Made by a program: the position numbers and the translations under genes. DNA of 64,000 nt from Alkalimonas delamerensis. Lineage in GTDB: Bacteria; Pseudomonadota; Gammaproteobacteria; Enterobacterales; Alteromonadaceae. The stretch spans positions 620,001 to 684,000 of the forward strand of contig NZ_JAUZVY010000001.1 of NCBI RefSeq assembly GCF_030717955.1, read 5' to 3'. Under the pieces are notes generated by a model. It searched no databases. It worked only from the letters and a program-made list of their open reading frames with translations, and was not told the DNA's origin. Shown here piece by piece: positions 44,046 through 52,749 of the stretch. How positions within the stretch are numbered: position 1 is the first letter of the stretch; each line of letters begins with the position of its first letter.

Positions 44046-44862
44046 GGGCGGCCTCAGATTTCGGGTAGCGCAATTGCTGCAGGTTCAATCCCAGCTCCAG
44101 ATCACAGCGAGGCTGAAACAACTGCAAAAAGCACTGGATGGCTGCTTTGTGCTCGGCCAGTTTGCTGCGCACTGCTTTCGGGCAATCCGGGTGTTGCATG
44201 ATGGCGCTGAAGGTATCGCCCAGCTGCAGGATCTCGACCGCTGTTTTGGGTCCGATGCCGGCAACGCCAGGAATATGATTGGTACTGTCTCCCACCAGGC
44301 TCCAGTAGCGAATTAAGCGATTGGGCGCAACGCCAAACTTCTGCTGAACGTAGTTGGCATCTGGCCACTCCCGCTTAAAGTGATCGTACAGCCGGACGCC
44401 GCTATCCAGTAACGGGAAGTACCCCTTGTCGGTGGAGACTACCGTAACCTCTTGTTGGTGTTGGCGCATTTTACTGGCGAGCGAAGCAATGATGTCATCG
44501 GCTTCAAAACCGTCCTGCTGATAACTGCTGATGCCCGAGCTTTCCATATGACGCAGCAAGCCGGGCAAGGCCTGCTGCAACAAAGCGGGCATCGGACTGC
44601 GGTTGGCTTTGTAATCGGGGTAGAGCTGATGCCGCCAGGTGGGCTGACTGCTACTGCTGTCAAACACCAGCAACAGATGGCTGGGCTGACAGTGTTTAAC
44701 GATGCTGAGCAGGGATTTGTCCAGAGCCTGAGTGGTGTTTTGAATGATCTGCTGACGGGTGGCTTCGGTCAGTTGATCAGGCAAAGGCTGATAAGGACGC
44801 TCCTGCACAGCGTAGAGCCTCCGGATCAGGTTCATTGCATCTATCAACACCAGATGAGTCAT
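44038..44862 (-). CDS. xni: Flap endonuclease-like protein Xni
   Basis: A 274-residue protein of the 5'-3' exonuclease family, related to the N-terminal part of DNA polymerase I. LVLIDAMNLIRRLYA, YKANRSPMPALLQQALP, GFEADDIIASLA (metal-binding Asp/Glu), VVSTDKGYFPLL and helix-hairpin-helix GIGPKTAVEILQ are seen. Family members lack some metal-site residues; that cannot be judged fully here. It follows ppnN by 3 bp. Confidence 0.93.
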   Translation of the reverse strand: MTHLVLIDAMNLIRRLYAVQERPYQPLPDQLTEATRQQIIQNTTQALDKSLLSIVKHCQPSHLLLVFDSSSSQPTWRHQLYPDYKANRSPMPALLQQALPGLLRHMESSGISSYQQDGFEADDIIASLASKMRQHQQEVTVVSTDKGYFPLLDSGVRLYDHFKREWPDANYVQQKFGVAPNRLIRYWSLVGDSTNHIPGVAGIGPKTAVEILQLGDTFSAIMQHPDCPKAVRSKLAEHKAAIQCFLQLFQPRCDLELGLNLQQLRYPKSEAAHA

Positions 44863-44865
44863 GAC

Positions 44866-46224
44866 TTATTGTAAAATCCTGTAGCAGGGTTCGTAGCTGC
44901 TGCCCGGTAGCTTCATCCGGCCTTGCTCAACAAAGGCTTGCAACAACTTGTCCATCATCCGCATCAGCTCTGCTTCGCCACTGAGTAAAAATGGACCATG
45001 TTCCGCAATGGCACGAATGCCCTCATCTTTGACATTGCCGGCGACAATGCCGGAAAAAGCACGCCGTAAATTTGCTGCCAGTGTCGCGGTATCTTGCTGG
45101 CGGTGCAAGTCCAATGCGGCCATATTGGTATGGTTCGGGACAAATGGTTGCTGAAACTCTTTCTCGATTTTAAGGGTCCAGTTAAAGTGGTACGCATCCC
45201 CTGCATCCCGGCGGTAGCTGCGGACCTCCTGACAACCGGCTTTTAATGCCTGAGCAACCGCTGCCGGATCGTCAATGATGACCTGAATTAGATCCAGCGC
45301 TTCTTGCCCCAGTGTGTGTTCGATAAAGTGAATGATTTCTTCGAAGTAGGCTTCGCTGCTTTTTGGCCCGGTCAGAATCACCGGCAGCTTCTGCGCCTTA
45401 TTGTCGTCGTGCAGCATAATGCCCAGCAGATAGAGCAGCTCTTCGGCGGTGCCGGCCCCACCCGGGAAAATAATGATGCCATGGGCCACCCGGACAAAGG
45501 CTTCCAGCCGCTTTTCGATATCGGGTAAGATCACCAGCTCATTAACAATAGGATTGGGTGGCTCTGCTGCGATGATGCTGGGCTCGGTCAGACCCAGGTA
45601 ACGGCCCTGGCCGATCCGTTGTTTGTTGTGGCCAATGGTGGCGCCTTTCATCGGCCCTTTCATCGCGCCGGGGCCACAGCCGGTACAGATATTCAGGCCA
45701 CGCAGTCCCAGCTGATAACCCACGTCTTTGGTGTACTGGTACTCTTTTTCCCGAATGGAGTGGCCGCCCCAGCAGACAATCATGTTGGGCTCAGTGGTGC
45801 AGCCCAGCACTTGTGCGTTGCGCAAGATATCAAACACACTGTGGGTGATGTGTGCGCTGTTGGCTAAGTCTAAACGGTTGGCGTTGACTTTAAGCTGGGT
45901 GTGGTAGAACAGGATGTCGCGCAACACCGCAAACAGATGTTCATGAATACCACGGATAATTTGCCCATCGACAAAGGCATCCTGTGGAGGATTAAACAGC
46001 TCGATTTTAATGCCCCGTTCGCGGCTGATCAGGTTGACGGAAAAATCCTGAAACTGCTGGTAAATTTCGGCTGAGCTGTCGGTGTGGCTACCGACATTTA
46101 ACACCGCTAGACAGCAGTTGCGAAACAACTGAAAGGCTTCTTTGTTGGTGGTTTGTTTTAGCCGGTCTACTTCCAGCTGCGACAACAGGCTCATTGAGCC
46201 AACAGGGTTTAACTGCACATGCAT
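44866..46224 (-). CDS. ppnN: Nucleotide 5'-monophosphate nucleosidase
   Basis: A 452-residue enzyme (E. coli YgdH/PpnN 454) that splits nucleoside monophosphates to base and ribose 5-phosphate. The LOG-type core has VCWGGHSI, GCGPGAMKGPMKGATIGH and PGGAGTAEELLYLLG (about 272-286, the PGGxGTxxE signature). The N-terminal and C-terminal flanks match the long PpnN form, which is known to respond to (p)ppGpp in E. coli. First gene of a four-gene operon. Confidence 0.94.
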   Translation of the reverse strand: MHVQLNPVGSMSLLSQLEVDRLKQTTNKEAFQLFRNCCLAVLNVGSHTDSSAEIYQQFQDFSVNLISRERGIKIELFNPPQDAFVDGQIIRGIHEHLFAVLRDILFYHTQLKVNANRLDLANSAHITHSVFDILRNAQVLGCTTEPNMIVCWGGHSIREKEYQYTKDVGYQLGLRGLNICTGCGPGAMKGPMKGATIGHNKQRIGQGRYLGLTEPSIIAAEPPNPIVNELVILPDIEKRLEAFVRVAHGIIIFPGGAGTAEELLYLLGIMLHDDNKAQKLPVILTGPKSSEAYFEEIIHFIEHTLGQEALDLIQVIIDDPAAVAQALKAGCQEVRSYRRDAGDAYHFNWTLKIEKEFQQPFVPNHTNMAALDLHRQQDTATLAANLRRAFSGIVAGNVKDEGIRAIAEHGPFLLSGEAELMRMMDKLLQAFVEQGRMKLPGSSYEPCYRILQ

Positions 46225-46241
46225 GAATGACTCCCCGATCC

Positions 46242-47804
46242 CTAGGCTTTGGGTTTTAATACCACCCGATCCCTGCCAGCGTGTTTGGCTTCGTACAAGG
46301 CTTCATCGGCACGGTCAAAGGCCGCCTGCACATTATCGTGATTCACCAGTTCAGTCGCACCGAAAGACAGGGTAATAGGGACTCGTTTATTTTTGAATTT
46401 GAATGGAATTTTCTTAATTTTTTCCCGCAGGTTGTTCAGCGGTTTTTCCAGCTCACTGAGCTGTGTTTCCGGAAATAAAATAACAAACTCTTCGCCACCA
46501 TAACGGGCGATAAAGTCGGTTTCACGCAGGCTTTGTTTCAAGGCTTTGGCGATGACTTTCAGGGTCTTGTCGCCGGCGCTGTGGCCATAGTTGTCATTGA
46601 TGCTTTTAAAGTGATCGACATCGCCAAGAGCGACACAAAGCGGGGTGCCATAGCGTTGGTAGCGTTTGAGCTCCAATTGAAAGCGTTCATCAAAAGCTGC
46701 CCGGTTGGGGATTTCGGTTAAAGCATCTTGCAGACTGCGGAATTTTTGCTCCGCCAGTTTTTTCTGGAATTGTTGGGCTTCGGATTCCAGCTCAATCAAG
46801 CGATGTTCCATTGCTTTGAGTGAGTTGAGCATCAGATCGCGTTCTTGCTTTTCCAGTTGCTCTTTTTCCGCCAGTGACGCTGTGATCTCGCTTAGACGCT
46901 CATTGACCAGGCTTTTTAGTTGATCCAGGCTGGTAGCATTTTTACTGTCTTTGCCAAAGGCATCGATTTTCAGCTCGAGCTGTGCATTGAGCTGACTGAG
47001 TTTGGCATGCAGGCTGCTGGATTGGCTGAGTGAGGAAACCAGTGATTTTTGCACCTGCTCCAATGTGTTGTGCAGCTGCAACAAAAAGTGCTGGGCCGAC
47101 TGACGCTCGGTGTTGATGCTGGCCACAATGATGGTGATGGTATTGAGGCAGGCATTGAGTAAATCTTCGATCCCAAGATGATCCATCAGCGATTGACGAA
47201 TCCGATCGATATCGTTGGAAAATTGCTCGGCGAAACTCATTTCGCTCAGTAAGTTGGTTAGCTCGACTGAAATTTGGCGGCAGATATGGCCGTAACGATC
47301 GGTATCCGGTTCGACTTCAGTGTCCAGTTTTGCTTTGGCTGTTAATGCATTTTGATACAGCCTGGCCAGATCGGTTAAATGCGGTAGGTAGGCATGAACA
47401 GTCGGGGAACTTTCATTCACTTTGCTCAGCAAGGCGCGTAAGTCACGCCGCAGTTGATCCGGCAAGCCGCGTTGTTTTTGCAGCAGCTGGCCGGCTTCTT
47501 TTAGCCCATGCTGCAGCTTGCGTATATCCTGTTCATTCTTGCTTTCCAGGTGCTTTAACCCATCGCTTAAGCTTTGCACTAAAGGCAATAACTTTTCCAG
47601 ATCAGTGCCTCTGGCCAGCTCGAGCCGGAGTTTGGCCAGTTTGTTGTCCAGCTCAATATCCAAACCTTTGCATGCCAGGGACAAGCGGGAAACAAACTTA
47701 GCCAGAATGGTAAACTGGCTTTGGTAGGTGTCTTCCAGCTGTTTACGGGCTTTAAGCGCCTGCTCCAGTTGCTGTTTTAAGTCGTCTTGCAACGGCGTCA
47801 CCAT
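46242..47804 (-). CDS. Diguanylate cyclase with long coiled-coil N-terminus
   Basis: A 520-residue soluble protein. Residues 1-345 are mostly helical coiled coil, including EKEQLEKQERDLMLNS. The GGDEF domain (about 355-515) has an intact active site RYGGEEFVILF (434-444) and the inhibitory I-site RETD (427-430) five residues before it, so c-di-GMP synthesis with product feedback is expected. No membrane helix. The ribosome site is weak; ATG 47804 or the GTG next to it could start it. It ends 17 bp before ppnN. Confidence 0.88.
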   Translation of the reverse strand: MVTPLQDDLKQQLEQALKARKQLEDTYQSQFTILAKFVSRLSLACKGLDIELDNKLAKLRLELARGTDLEKLLPLVQSLSDGLKHLESKNEQDIRKLQHGLKEAGQLLQKQRGLPDQLRRDLRALLSKVNESSPTVHAYLPHLTDLARLYQNALTAKAKLDTEVEPDTDRYGHICRQISVELTNLLSEMSFAEQFSNDIDRIRQSLMDHLGIEDLLNACLNTITIIVASINTERQSAQHFLLQLHNTLEQVQKSLVSSLSQSSSLHAKLSQLNAQLELKIDAFGKDSKNATSLDQLKSLVNERLSEITASLAEKEQLEKQERDLMLNSLKAMEHRLIELESEAQQFQKKLAEQKFRSLQDALTEIPNRAAFDERFQLELKRYQRYGTPLCVALGDVDHFKSINDNYGHSAGDKTLKVIAKALKQSLRETDFIARYGGEEFVILFPETQLSELEKPLNNLREKIKKIPFKFKNKRVPITLSFGATELVNHDNVQAAFDRADEALYEAKHAGRDRVVLKPKA

Positions 47805-47911
47805 GAATGAATGTAAGTTCGTTGAAACAAATGAAGGGGAGTAGCACTAAGTATATATGCTAGCACAAGAATTGCGACTGTTGTTTGACAATAGCAGGTT
47901 TTGTTTGCGGT

Positions 47912-47944
47912 AAAAACAAGCCGGCATCCGCCGGCTTGTTTGTT
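47912..47944 (-). terminator. Intrinsic terminator upstream of the cyclase gene
   Basis: Minus-strand AAACAAGCCGGC, loop GGAT, GCCGGCTTGTTT plus TTA. It does not follow any long gene in this direction: the nearest upstream gene on the strand, queF, ends more than 320 bp away. Confidence 0.85.
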
Positions 47945-47989
47945 GTAGGGTGGGGACCATCAGCTCTTTGGCTGTTTGTGTCCACCAGG

Positions 47990-48064
47990 TTACTTTTTAC
48001 ATAAGTAGTAGGGTAACCAGGATTGCTCTTCTGTTGAGGTCAGCTGTTCCATCGTCAAATTCAT
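47990..48064 (-). CDS. Possible 24-residue small protein
   Basis: ATG 48064 starts MNLTMEQLTSTEEQSWLPYY, followed by LCKK and TAA. GAG lies 6-9 nt upstream. The frame reads naturally further upstream (ALEQW) up to a TGA, so it could instead be the end of a decayed gene. No family recognised. Confidence 0.3.
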   Translation of the reverse strand: MNLTMEQLTSTEEQSWLPYYLCKK

Positions 48065-48107
48065 CCATTGCTCGAGTGCAGCTCAGTCGATCTGAACTAC
48101 TGAATGA

Positions 48108-48136
48108 ATTATAAGCAAAAAAGCTTCATTTTGAAA
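48108..48136 (-). promoter_or_regulatory. Promoter-like site for the small transcript
   Basis: Minus-strand TATAAT (48108-48113), 17-bp spacer, TTTCAA as a weak -35 (3 of 6). A cluster of TGAAAG/CTTTCA motifs lies just upstream (48131-48247). Confidence 0.4.
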
Positions 48137-48269
48137 GTTAAACTGAAAGTTTTCAGTGTGGTTTTCATTGATTTGGTGGTAACAATCAAGCTTTCAATTA
48201 AAAATCAAGCGTCTACTGTCATGAGGGAGCTTTCATGCTGAAAGTTTTGTTGTAGGGTTTCAAGCTGAC

Positions 48270-49109
48270 TTATTGCCGGCTTAACCGTATGACCGGTGTA
48301 GGGTAGGGCTCACTGCTGCGAATTGGATTGATGTCCAACCCGCCCCGACGGGTGTAACGGGCATAAACCGCCAGAAACTCCGGCTGGCAGTGTTGCCAGA
48401 TATCGGTAAAGATCCGTTCAACGCACTGTTCATGAAACTCATTGTGCAAGCGAAAGCCGATCAGGTAGCGCAATAGTGCCTCGTGGCAAATGGCCTGACC
48501 ACGATAATGAATAAAAACGCTGGCCCAGTCGGGTTGATTGGTGATCAGGCAATTGGACTTTAGCAGGTGCGAAAAAACTTTTTCATCGCACCAATCGCCA
48601 TCCTTGCGGTGTTGCAGTTGCTCTGGTCGGTAGCTGTAATCCGTGATGCTGATGTCCTGCTCATCAAGGCAAGTGCCCTGGATCCAGGTCGGCTGAAAAG
48701 GCTGCAACTCATTGACATTGTGCAAGGTGACATCGACCGCAGCGCCGGCGCAGGCCGATAAATCCTGTTGCAATGTCCGGTAGACCTGGCCTAAGTCGGC
48801 AAAACGGCTTTGATTCAGGCTATTCAGATAAAGCTTAAACGACTTGGATTCGATCAGGTTTGGCGAGTCAATAGGCACCACAAAGGTGGCCAGCGCGACC
48901 ACAGGTTTGCCTTTTTGATTTAACCAGGACAACTCATAAGCATGCCAGATGTCCTGACCGACAAAGGGCAACCGCGCATCCAGTTTTAATTCGGCTCTGC
49001 CGACAGCGCGAGGGACGGCTTGCAACAGCTCAGGGGCGTAGTCGGACGCATAACTAGTGGTTTTACCAAGGCTGAGTTGTTGCTCCAGTTCTGGCTGTAA
49101 CTTTGTCAT
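48270..49109 (-). CDS. queF: NADPH-dependent 7-cyano-7-deazaguanine reductase, long form
   Basis: A 279-residue enzyme that makes preQ1 for queuosine. Two-half (bimodular) type: the QueF motif ESKSFKLYLNS is in the N-terminal half (about 107-117), and the catalytic Cys is in KSNCLITNQPDWASV (about 186) with Asp in QPDW. FHEQCVERIFTDI near 230 is the substrate-binding region. It diverges from syd, as in E. coli. Confidence 0.96.
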   Translation of the reverse strand: MTKLQPELEQQLSLGKTTSYASDYAPELLQAVPRAVGRAELKLDARLPFVGQDIWHAYELSWLNQKGKPVVALATFVVPIDSPNLIESKSFKLYLNSLNQSRFADLGQVYRTLQQDLSACAGAAVDVTLHNVNELQPFQPTWIQGTCLDEQDISITDYSYRPEQLQHRKDGDWCDEKVFSHLLKSNCLITNQPDWASVFIHYRGQAICHEALLRYLIGFRLHNEFHEQCVERIFTDIWQHCQPEFLAVYARYTRRGGLDINPIRSSEPYPTPVIRLSRQ

Positions 49110-49190
49110 GCGCGCACCTGTCGGGGTAGAATGGGATTATTGTAGCATAGTGATGTGGCTGCTATCAGCCCCCAAATAAGGATGACAGGC

Positions 49191-49742
49191 ATGGATTTAG
49201 AAAGCAGCTGGCAGGATTTTATCGAGCGCAGCCTCACCTGGTCAAAGCAGCAGAATCAGCGGTTGCTGACCGAGCGGGATAAGGTGTTGCCATCGCCTTG
49301 TGAATTGGAGCCGCAGGGCGACGACTTAGTCTATTGGCAGCCGGTTCGCCAGCAACCAGTGCTGGATTTTACGGCGGTCGAGCAGGCGCTGGAGTTGACG
49401 CTGCACCCGGATATTAAAACCTATTACGGTTTGTACTTTGGTGGCGGACTGGCGGCGGAGCATGCCGAAGGCAAGTTGCTGCTGCTGATGCCCTGGCACG
49501 AGGCCGACTGCGATCGTTTAAAAGAAAACATCATTGGCCATATTCTGATGAAGCGCAGATTGCGCCAACGGGAAACGGTGTTTTTTGCCGTGACCGATGA
49601 TGAAAACGTGATGGTTTCGGTGTTGAATGCGACTGGCGAGATCTATGCCGAGTCGGTAGGCAAAGAGGTCAAACACAAGCTGGCCGATTCGCTGGCCGAT
49701 TTTTTGCAACAGCTGACCCCGACTGACAGCGAAGGCTTCTAG
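49191..49742 (+). CDS. syd: SecY-interacting protein Syd
   Basis: A 183-residue protein (E. coli 181) that binds SecY at the inner face of the membrane. Matching pieces: LPSPCELEPQGDDLVYWQP, LTLHPDIKTYYGLYFGG, LMPWHEADCDRLKENIIGHILMKRRLRQ and LADFLQQLTP at the end. ATG 49191 is chosen, with AAGGA 9 nt upstream and family length; two earlier in-frame starts are unlikely. An inverted-repeat element starts 10 bp after the stop. Confidence 0.93.
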   Translation: MDLESSWQDFIERSLTWSKQQNQRLLTERDKVLPSPCELEPQGDDLVYWQPVRQQPVLDFTAVEQALELTLHPDIKTYYGLYFGGGLAAEHAEGKLLLLMPWHEADCDRLKENIIGHILMKRRLRQRETVFFAVTDDENVMVSVLNATGEIYAESVGKEVKHKLADSLADFLQQLTPTDSEGF

Positions 49743-49752
49743 AGCTCTCTGA

Positions 49753-50061
49753 TATACTCAAGTGACCTCAAGATGCGAGTTTCAGAGCCTTTGGGCGCTT
49801 TCCATCCTCAGGTTCGCGAAACGGTATATCCCTATACCCGCTTTCAATGCAAGGCACCCTGGCGACGCAATGTCGACCACCTTGCTAGCCAGGGTAACAC
49901 CGCAGTGGAAGCGCCCAGAGGCTCCCGCAGGGCGGGGCTAAAAGCGCTTTATGCGGCGTTAGCTGTTGTCGATTTGGAACCACCAAAGCTTCCAACAACT
50001 GCCTTGCCTAAAGCGCTTTTATCTCCCGCTGAAGCCTGCATCTTGAGGTCACTTGAGTATA
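49753..50061. repeat. 309-bp folded element with 24-bp terminal inverted repeats
   Basis: Perfect 24-bp terminal inverted repeats at 49753-49776 (TATACTCAAGTGACCTCAAG and four more) and 50038-50061. Inside lie further stems: 49785-49803 with 49907-49924 (about 17 of 19), GGTATA/TATACC at 49823-49838, ACCCTGGC/GCCAGGGT at 49856 and 49888, and a perfect 13-bp pair 49939-49951 with 50009-50021. It fills the gap between the converging syd and DUF2310 genes. It looks like a non-autonomous mobile or MITE-like element that may also stop transcription; no transposase is present. Confidence 0.75.
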
Positions 50062-50068
50062 CGGGTCA

Positions 50069-50842
50069 TTACTGGCAATCCCAGGCAATGTTGGAAACCA
50101 GCTGGCAGCTGTCACAGCGAAACTGAAAAAGTTGATGCCAGCTGTTTGTTAAACGCCAGTCAGCACCGCAAGATGGACACTTTTTAGAGGCTTCTGCCTG
50201 GCAGTTTTTGCTACTGCCGCTGTAAAGGTAGTAGTGGCAGGCTTTGCCGGTTTGCCGAGCCAGTTTTTTAGCCAGCTGACGCCCTTGCCGATTGAGCGCA
50301 CTGTGCAGCTGCTGCAAGGCCTGCTCGGCTGATTTAGGCAGCACCCGCTGTTGCTGCATCTGAATTTCATCCAGAGCCTGATACTGCAGTTGCCAGCGGA
50401 TCAGCGCTTCGAAGTCTTCTCCATTCAGGCTGCCCAGACGAAACAAGGGAACTGGTGCAAAATCAGCACTGCAGCGCAGCGGTGAAACCTGCTCTGCAAA
50501 GTTGGTAAACAGAATATAGCCTGGTGGCTCAGTGCAGGGATCGGTTTCGCTGGACATCAAATCCTGCCCCAGCAGTTGCAGTTTCGGATAACCAAGGCCA
50601 GCATTGCCCAGTGCCTGCAGTGCTTTCTGACCACGCTGGCTATGGTGTTTCGGTTGCAATGCATCCTGAGCAGACAAAATCACCCGGCTGCAAAAGTGCG
50701 TATCCGCTAAATAGGTCGGAAACTCGCGACCGATGATCTGCCCCTGAAAAATAAGTGCTTCCAGATACTGGCGGATATGCTGCTCGGCCTGGGTATAGCT
50801 GGTATTGGCCAGAACCCGGAACTTTAGCTCAGCCAGCCACAT
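50069..50842 (-). CDS. DUF2310-type Zn-ribbon protein
   Basis: A 257-residue cytoplasmic protein. The C-terminus has a Zn ribbon: KKCPSCGADW (about 217-226) and FRCDSCQLVSN (about 240-250). The main part has no known activity; the family has been described as possible nucleic-acid-binding. It starts in a TAATG overlap with the upstream small gene and ends 7 bp from the inverted-repeat element. Confidence 0.82.
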   Translation of the reverse strand: MWLAELKFRVLANTSYTQAEQHIRQYLEALIFQGQIIGREFPTYLADTHFCSRVILSAQDALQPKHHSQRGQKALQALGNAGLGYPKLQLLGQDLMSSETDPCTEPPGYILFTNFAEQVSPLRCSADFAPVPLFRLGSLNGEDFEALIRWQLQYQALDEIQMQQQRVLPKSAEQALQQLHSALNRQGRQLAKKLARQTGKACHYYLYSGSSKNCQAEASKKCPSCGADWRLTNSWHQLFQFRCDSCQLVSNIAWDCQ

Positions 50843-51141
50843 TAACTTTCCAGCCTTGCCAGGCGTTTTTCCAGTTCAGCTAGTTTGGTTTCCAGCTGCT
50901 GCACCCGCTCTGCCAGAGAGTCGGCTTTGTCTGGCTCGGGCGCTGTTGCTTCGGCTGACGCCGAAAGCTGGATGCTGCGCTGCGCTTCAGCAGGTAGCTG
51001 CTTCCACTGCTGAAAAGCAGGCAGTAACTCAGCGGGCGAGACTTTGCGCCCTAGCCGGCTTCGTAGCAAGGCCAGGCTGGGGGTTTTTCCTTCGTGCAGC
51101 AAGCGGGCTGCTTCCTGGCTGAGTAAGTCGAATGCGCTCAT
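50842..51141 (-). CDS. Small coiled-coil protein of unknown function
   Basis: A 99-residue protein. Residues 1-50 are helical (FDLLSQEAARLLHEG, SLALLRSRLGRKVSPAEL), then an acidic Ala/Pro linker, and 72-98 form a leucine-rich coiled coil (LAERVQQLETKLAELEKRL). It is translationally coupled to the Zn-ribbon gene. Function unknown. Confidence 0.7.
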   Translation of the reverse strand: MSAFDLLSQEAARLLHEGKTPSLALLRSRLGRKVSPAELLPAFQQWKQLPAEAQRSIQLSASAEATAPEPDKADSLAERVQQLETKLAELEKRLARLES

Positions 51142-51296
51142 AGGGCTCAGTGGTGAAATTCGCCAATCAATGGTTAAATCCTACAGTATTGCGGTGGGAA
51201 ATGGCAGTGTGTATTTTTAAATTATTGATTAATAATTGATTTTATCTTGGCTTTGTTTTTGCTTATTGCTCTGTGCAAAAACAAAAGGAGAAAAAA

Positions 51297-51662
51297 ATGA
51301 GACTCAAAAATCTGCTGGTGGTCGCTGCGCTGATACTGCCATTGTCTGGCTGTGTGGTGGCGGTCAATGGTTCCAAAGATGCTCGTTTTAACGAGTCGGA
51401 CTGGCGTCAGACGCAAAAAGCCAATCGCAATTACATCAACCAGCTGACAACTGGCGTTTCTTTGGTGCAAGTAATGCAGGACCTGGGGACACCGGACTTT
51501 ACCGAAGCCTTTCAGCAGGCGGACAGCTCGGTGCAGGTGCTGTTTTACCGGACCCATCATCGCCGCAGCGATGGCATGACCAGCAAAGATGAATGCACGC
51601 CGTTGATTTTTAGCAATGGCCGCTTAACCGGCTGGGGGGATAAAGCCTACGCCCAGCTTTAA
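51297..51662 (+). CDS. DUF3192-type lipoprotein
   Basis: A 121-residue lipoprotein with lipobox LSGC (Cys about 20). The DUF3192 pattern is seen in GVSLVQVMQDLGTPDF and LFYRTHHRRSDGMTSKDECTPLIF, close to the protein at 43.7 kb. AAGGAG is 7 nt before ATG 51297. Function unknown. Confidence 0.85.
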   Translation: MRLKNLLVVAALILPLSGCVVAVNGSKDARFNESDWRQTQKANRNYINQLTTGVSLVQVMQDLGTPDFTEAFQQADSSVQVLFYRTHHRRSDGMTSKDECTPLIFSNGRLTGWGDKAYAQL

Positions 51663-51677
51663 ACACTCAGCCGATTT

Positions 51678-51700
51678 GAGCCAGAGTCTGACTCTGGCTC
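51678..51700. terminator. Hairpin with CTCTGG repeats after the DUF3192 gene
   Basis: A perfect 10-bp stem GAGCCAGAGT/ACTCTGGCTC with a 3-nt loop, followed by extra CTCTGG units. It lies between converging genes but lacks a good T run. Confidence 0.5.
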
Positions 51701-51714
51701 TGGCTCTGGCTCTA

Positions 51715-51945
51715 TTATTTACGCAGTAAGGTGTTCAGCTCGTCAATGACTTCGGACCAGTCGGCATCGGCTTTTAGCGATTCTGCGATAAAGCTTGCCT
51801 GTGCTGGCGTCCAAAACGGAGCCTCTTCCAGCGGCACATGCTCGGCCAAACGGTGGTCGGCAATAAAGCGATCAATGGCTGCCTGATCGTTCTCCAGACC
51901 CAGTTGGGCAAACAAAGTCGTCAGGCTGTGAGGGGATGTATCCAT
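51715..51945 (-). CDS. DUF2789 protein
   Basis: A 76-residue protein with the DUF2789 pattern: HSLTTLFAQLGLEND, IDRFIADHRLAEHVPLEEAPFWTPAQASFI, and ADWSEVIDELNTLLRK at the end. Cytoplasmic, unknown function. A small stand-alone gene. Confidence 0.85.
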   Translation of the reverse strand: MDTSPHSLTTLFAQLGLENDQAAIDRFIADHRLAEHVPLEEAPFWTPAQASFIAESLKADADWSEVIDELNTLLRK

Positions 51946-52069
51946 CGCGTGGCTCCTATTTTACGGTTTGATCCATACCTGACTATAAGCCTAGCTGACT
52001 CAACAAGATTGGCAATTGCTAATTGCCCTGCTATGGTGGTGAAAAAACAATCATAATATGCAGGTAGCT

Positions 52070-52720
52070 ATGTCGGTCGAACAGTTAAATCATTTGCAGG
52101 TACGGGAGTTGGAAGGACCGGAATTAAAAGTCGCAGCTTCTATTCTGTATCAGTCCTACCACGATGACCCACTTTTTATGACCATCTTTCAGGCCGAAAA
52201 AGCCGATTATGAAAAAAAGTTAAGAGCGGCAATCCGTGAAGAACTGAGTGCTTTTTGGCAAAGCGGCCAAAGCATGCTGGGCCTGTTTCAGGCAGAGCAA
52301 TTGGTTGGGGTGGCCTGCCTGGTGAAAGCCAGCTCTGGTTTGGGAGGGCATCGTTTCTGGCACTGGCGGCTTAAGATGTTGCTGACGGCGGGCTTTGTGT
52401 CAACCCGGCAATTGCTGGAAAAAGAAGAACGCATTCATGCTGCAATGCCGGCAAAAGATTACCATATGCTGGCTTTTATTGCGGTGTCGCCACGTCATCA
52501 GCAATTAGGGCTGGGGCATCACCTGCTGCATGCGGTCGATCAGTTGGTGGACGCCGATGCCAGCTCATCGGGTGTGGGGGTGTTCGTTACCCTGGAAAAA
52601 TACCTGCCGTTTTTCAGTGGCGATGCCTATCAGGCCGTGGTGGACCTGAGTTTTAATACCGTGCAGGGCACTTTGTTGTTCCGGCCGCGTCAGGCGGTGT
52701 CGCTGCAAAGCAGTGCCTGA
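52070..52720 (+). CDS. GNAT-type N-acetyltransferase
   Basis: A 216-residue acetyltransferase. The acetyl-CoA site is AFIAVSPRHQQLGLGHHLLHAVDQLV (about 147-172), with a Q/RxxGxG/A-like QQLGLG loop. The N-terminal half (YQSYHDDPLFMTIF) resembles GNAT proteins with a long first helix. AGGT is 5-6 nt before ATG 52070. Substrate unknown. Confidence 0.8.
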   Translation: MSVEQLNHLQVRELEGPELKVAASILYQSYHDDPLFMTIFQAEKADYEKKLRAAIREELSAFWQSGQSMLGLFQAEQLVGVACLVKASSGLGGHRFWHWRLKMLLTAGFVSTRQLLEKEERIHAAMPAKDYHMLAFIAVSPRHQQLGLGHHLLHAVDQLVDADASSSGVGVFVTLEKYLPFFSGDAYQAVVDLSFNTVQGTLLFRPRQAVSLQSSA

Positions 52721-52749
52721 GGTAGCATTATTTGGCGCTAAGTGATGTG

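Larger units (their letters stand above)
47912..48101 (-). ncRNA. Candidate small RNA or small-protein transcript
   Basis: A minus-strand promoter-like site (48108-48136) and a strong terminator bracket about 190 bp with no long gene. The RNA would have four GGA motifs, two as AUGGA and one in the terminator loop, as in CsrA-binding RNAs. It also holds a 24-codon frame (47990-48064). Identity is not established; queF read-through or an mRNA leader are alternatives. Confidence 0.35.

Noticed and set aside
49773..50126. 117-codon plus-strand frame in the folded element
   Set aside because: It covers the inverted repeats, runs into the converging gene and has no protein-like pattern.
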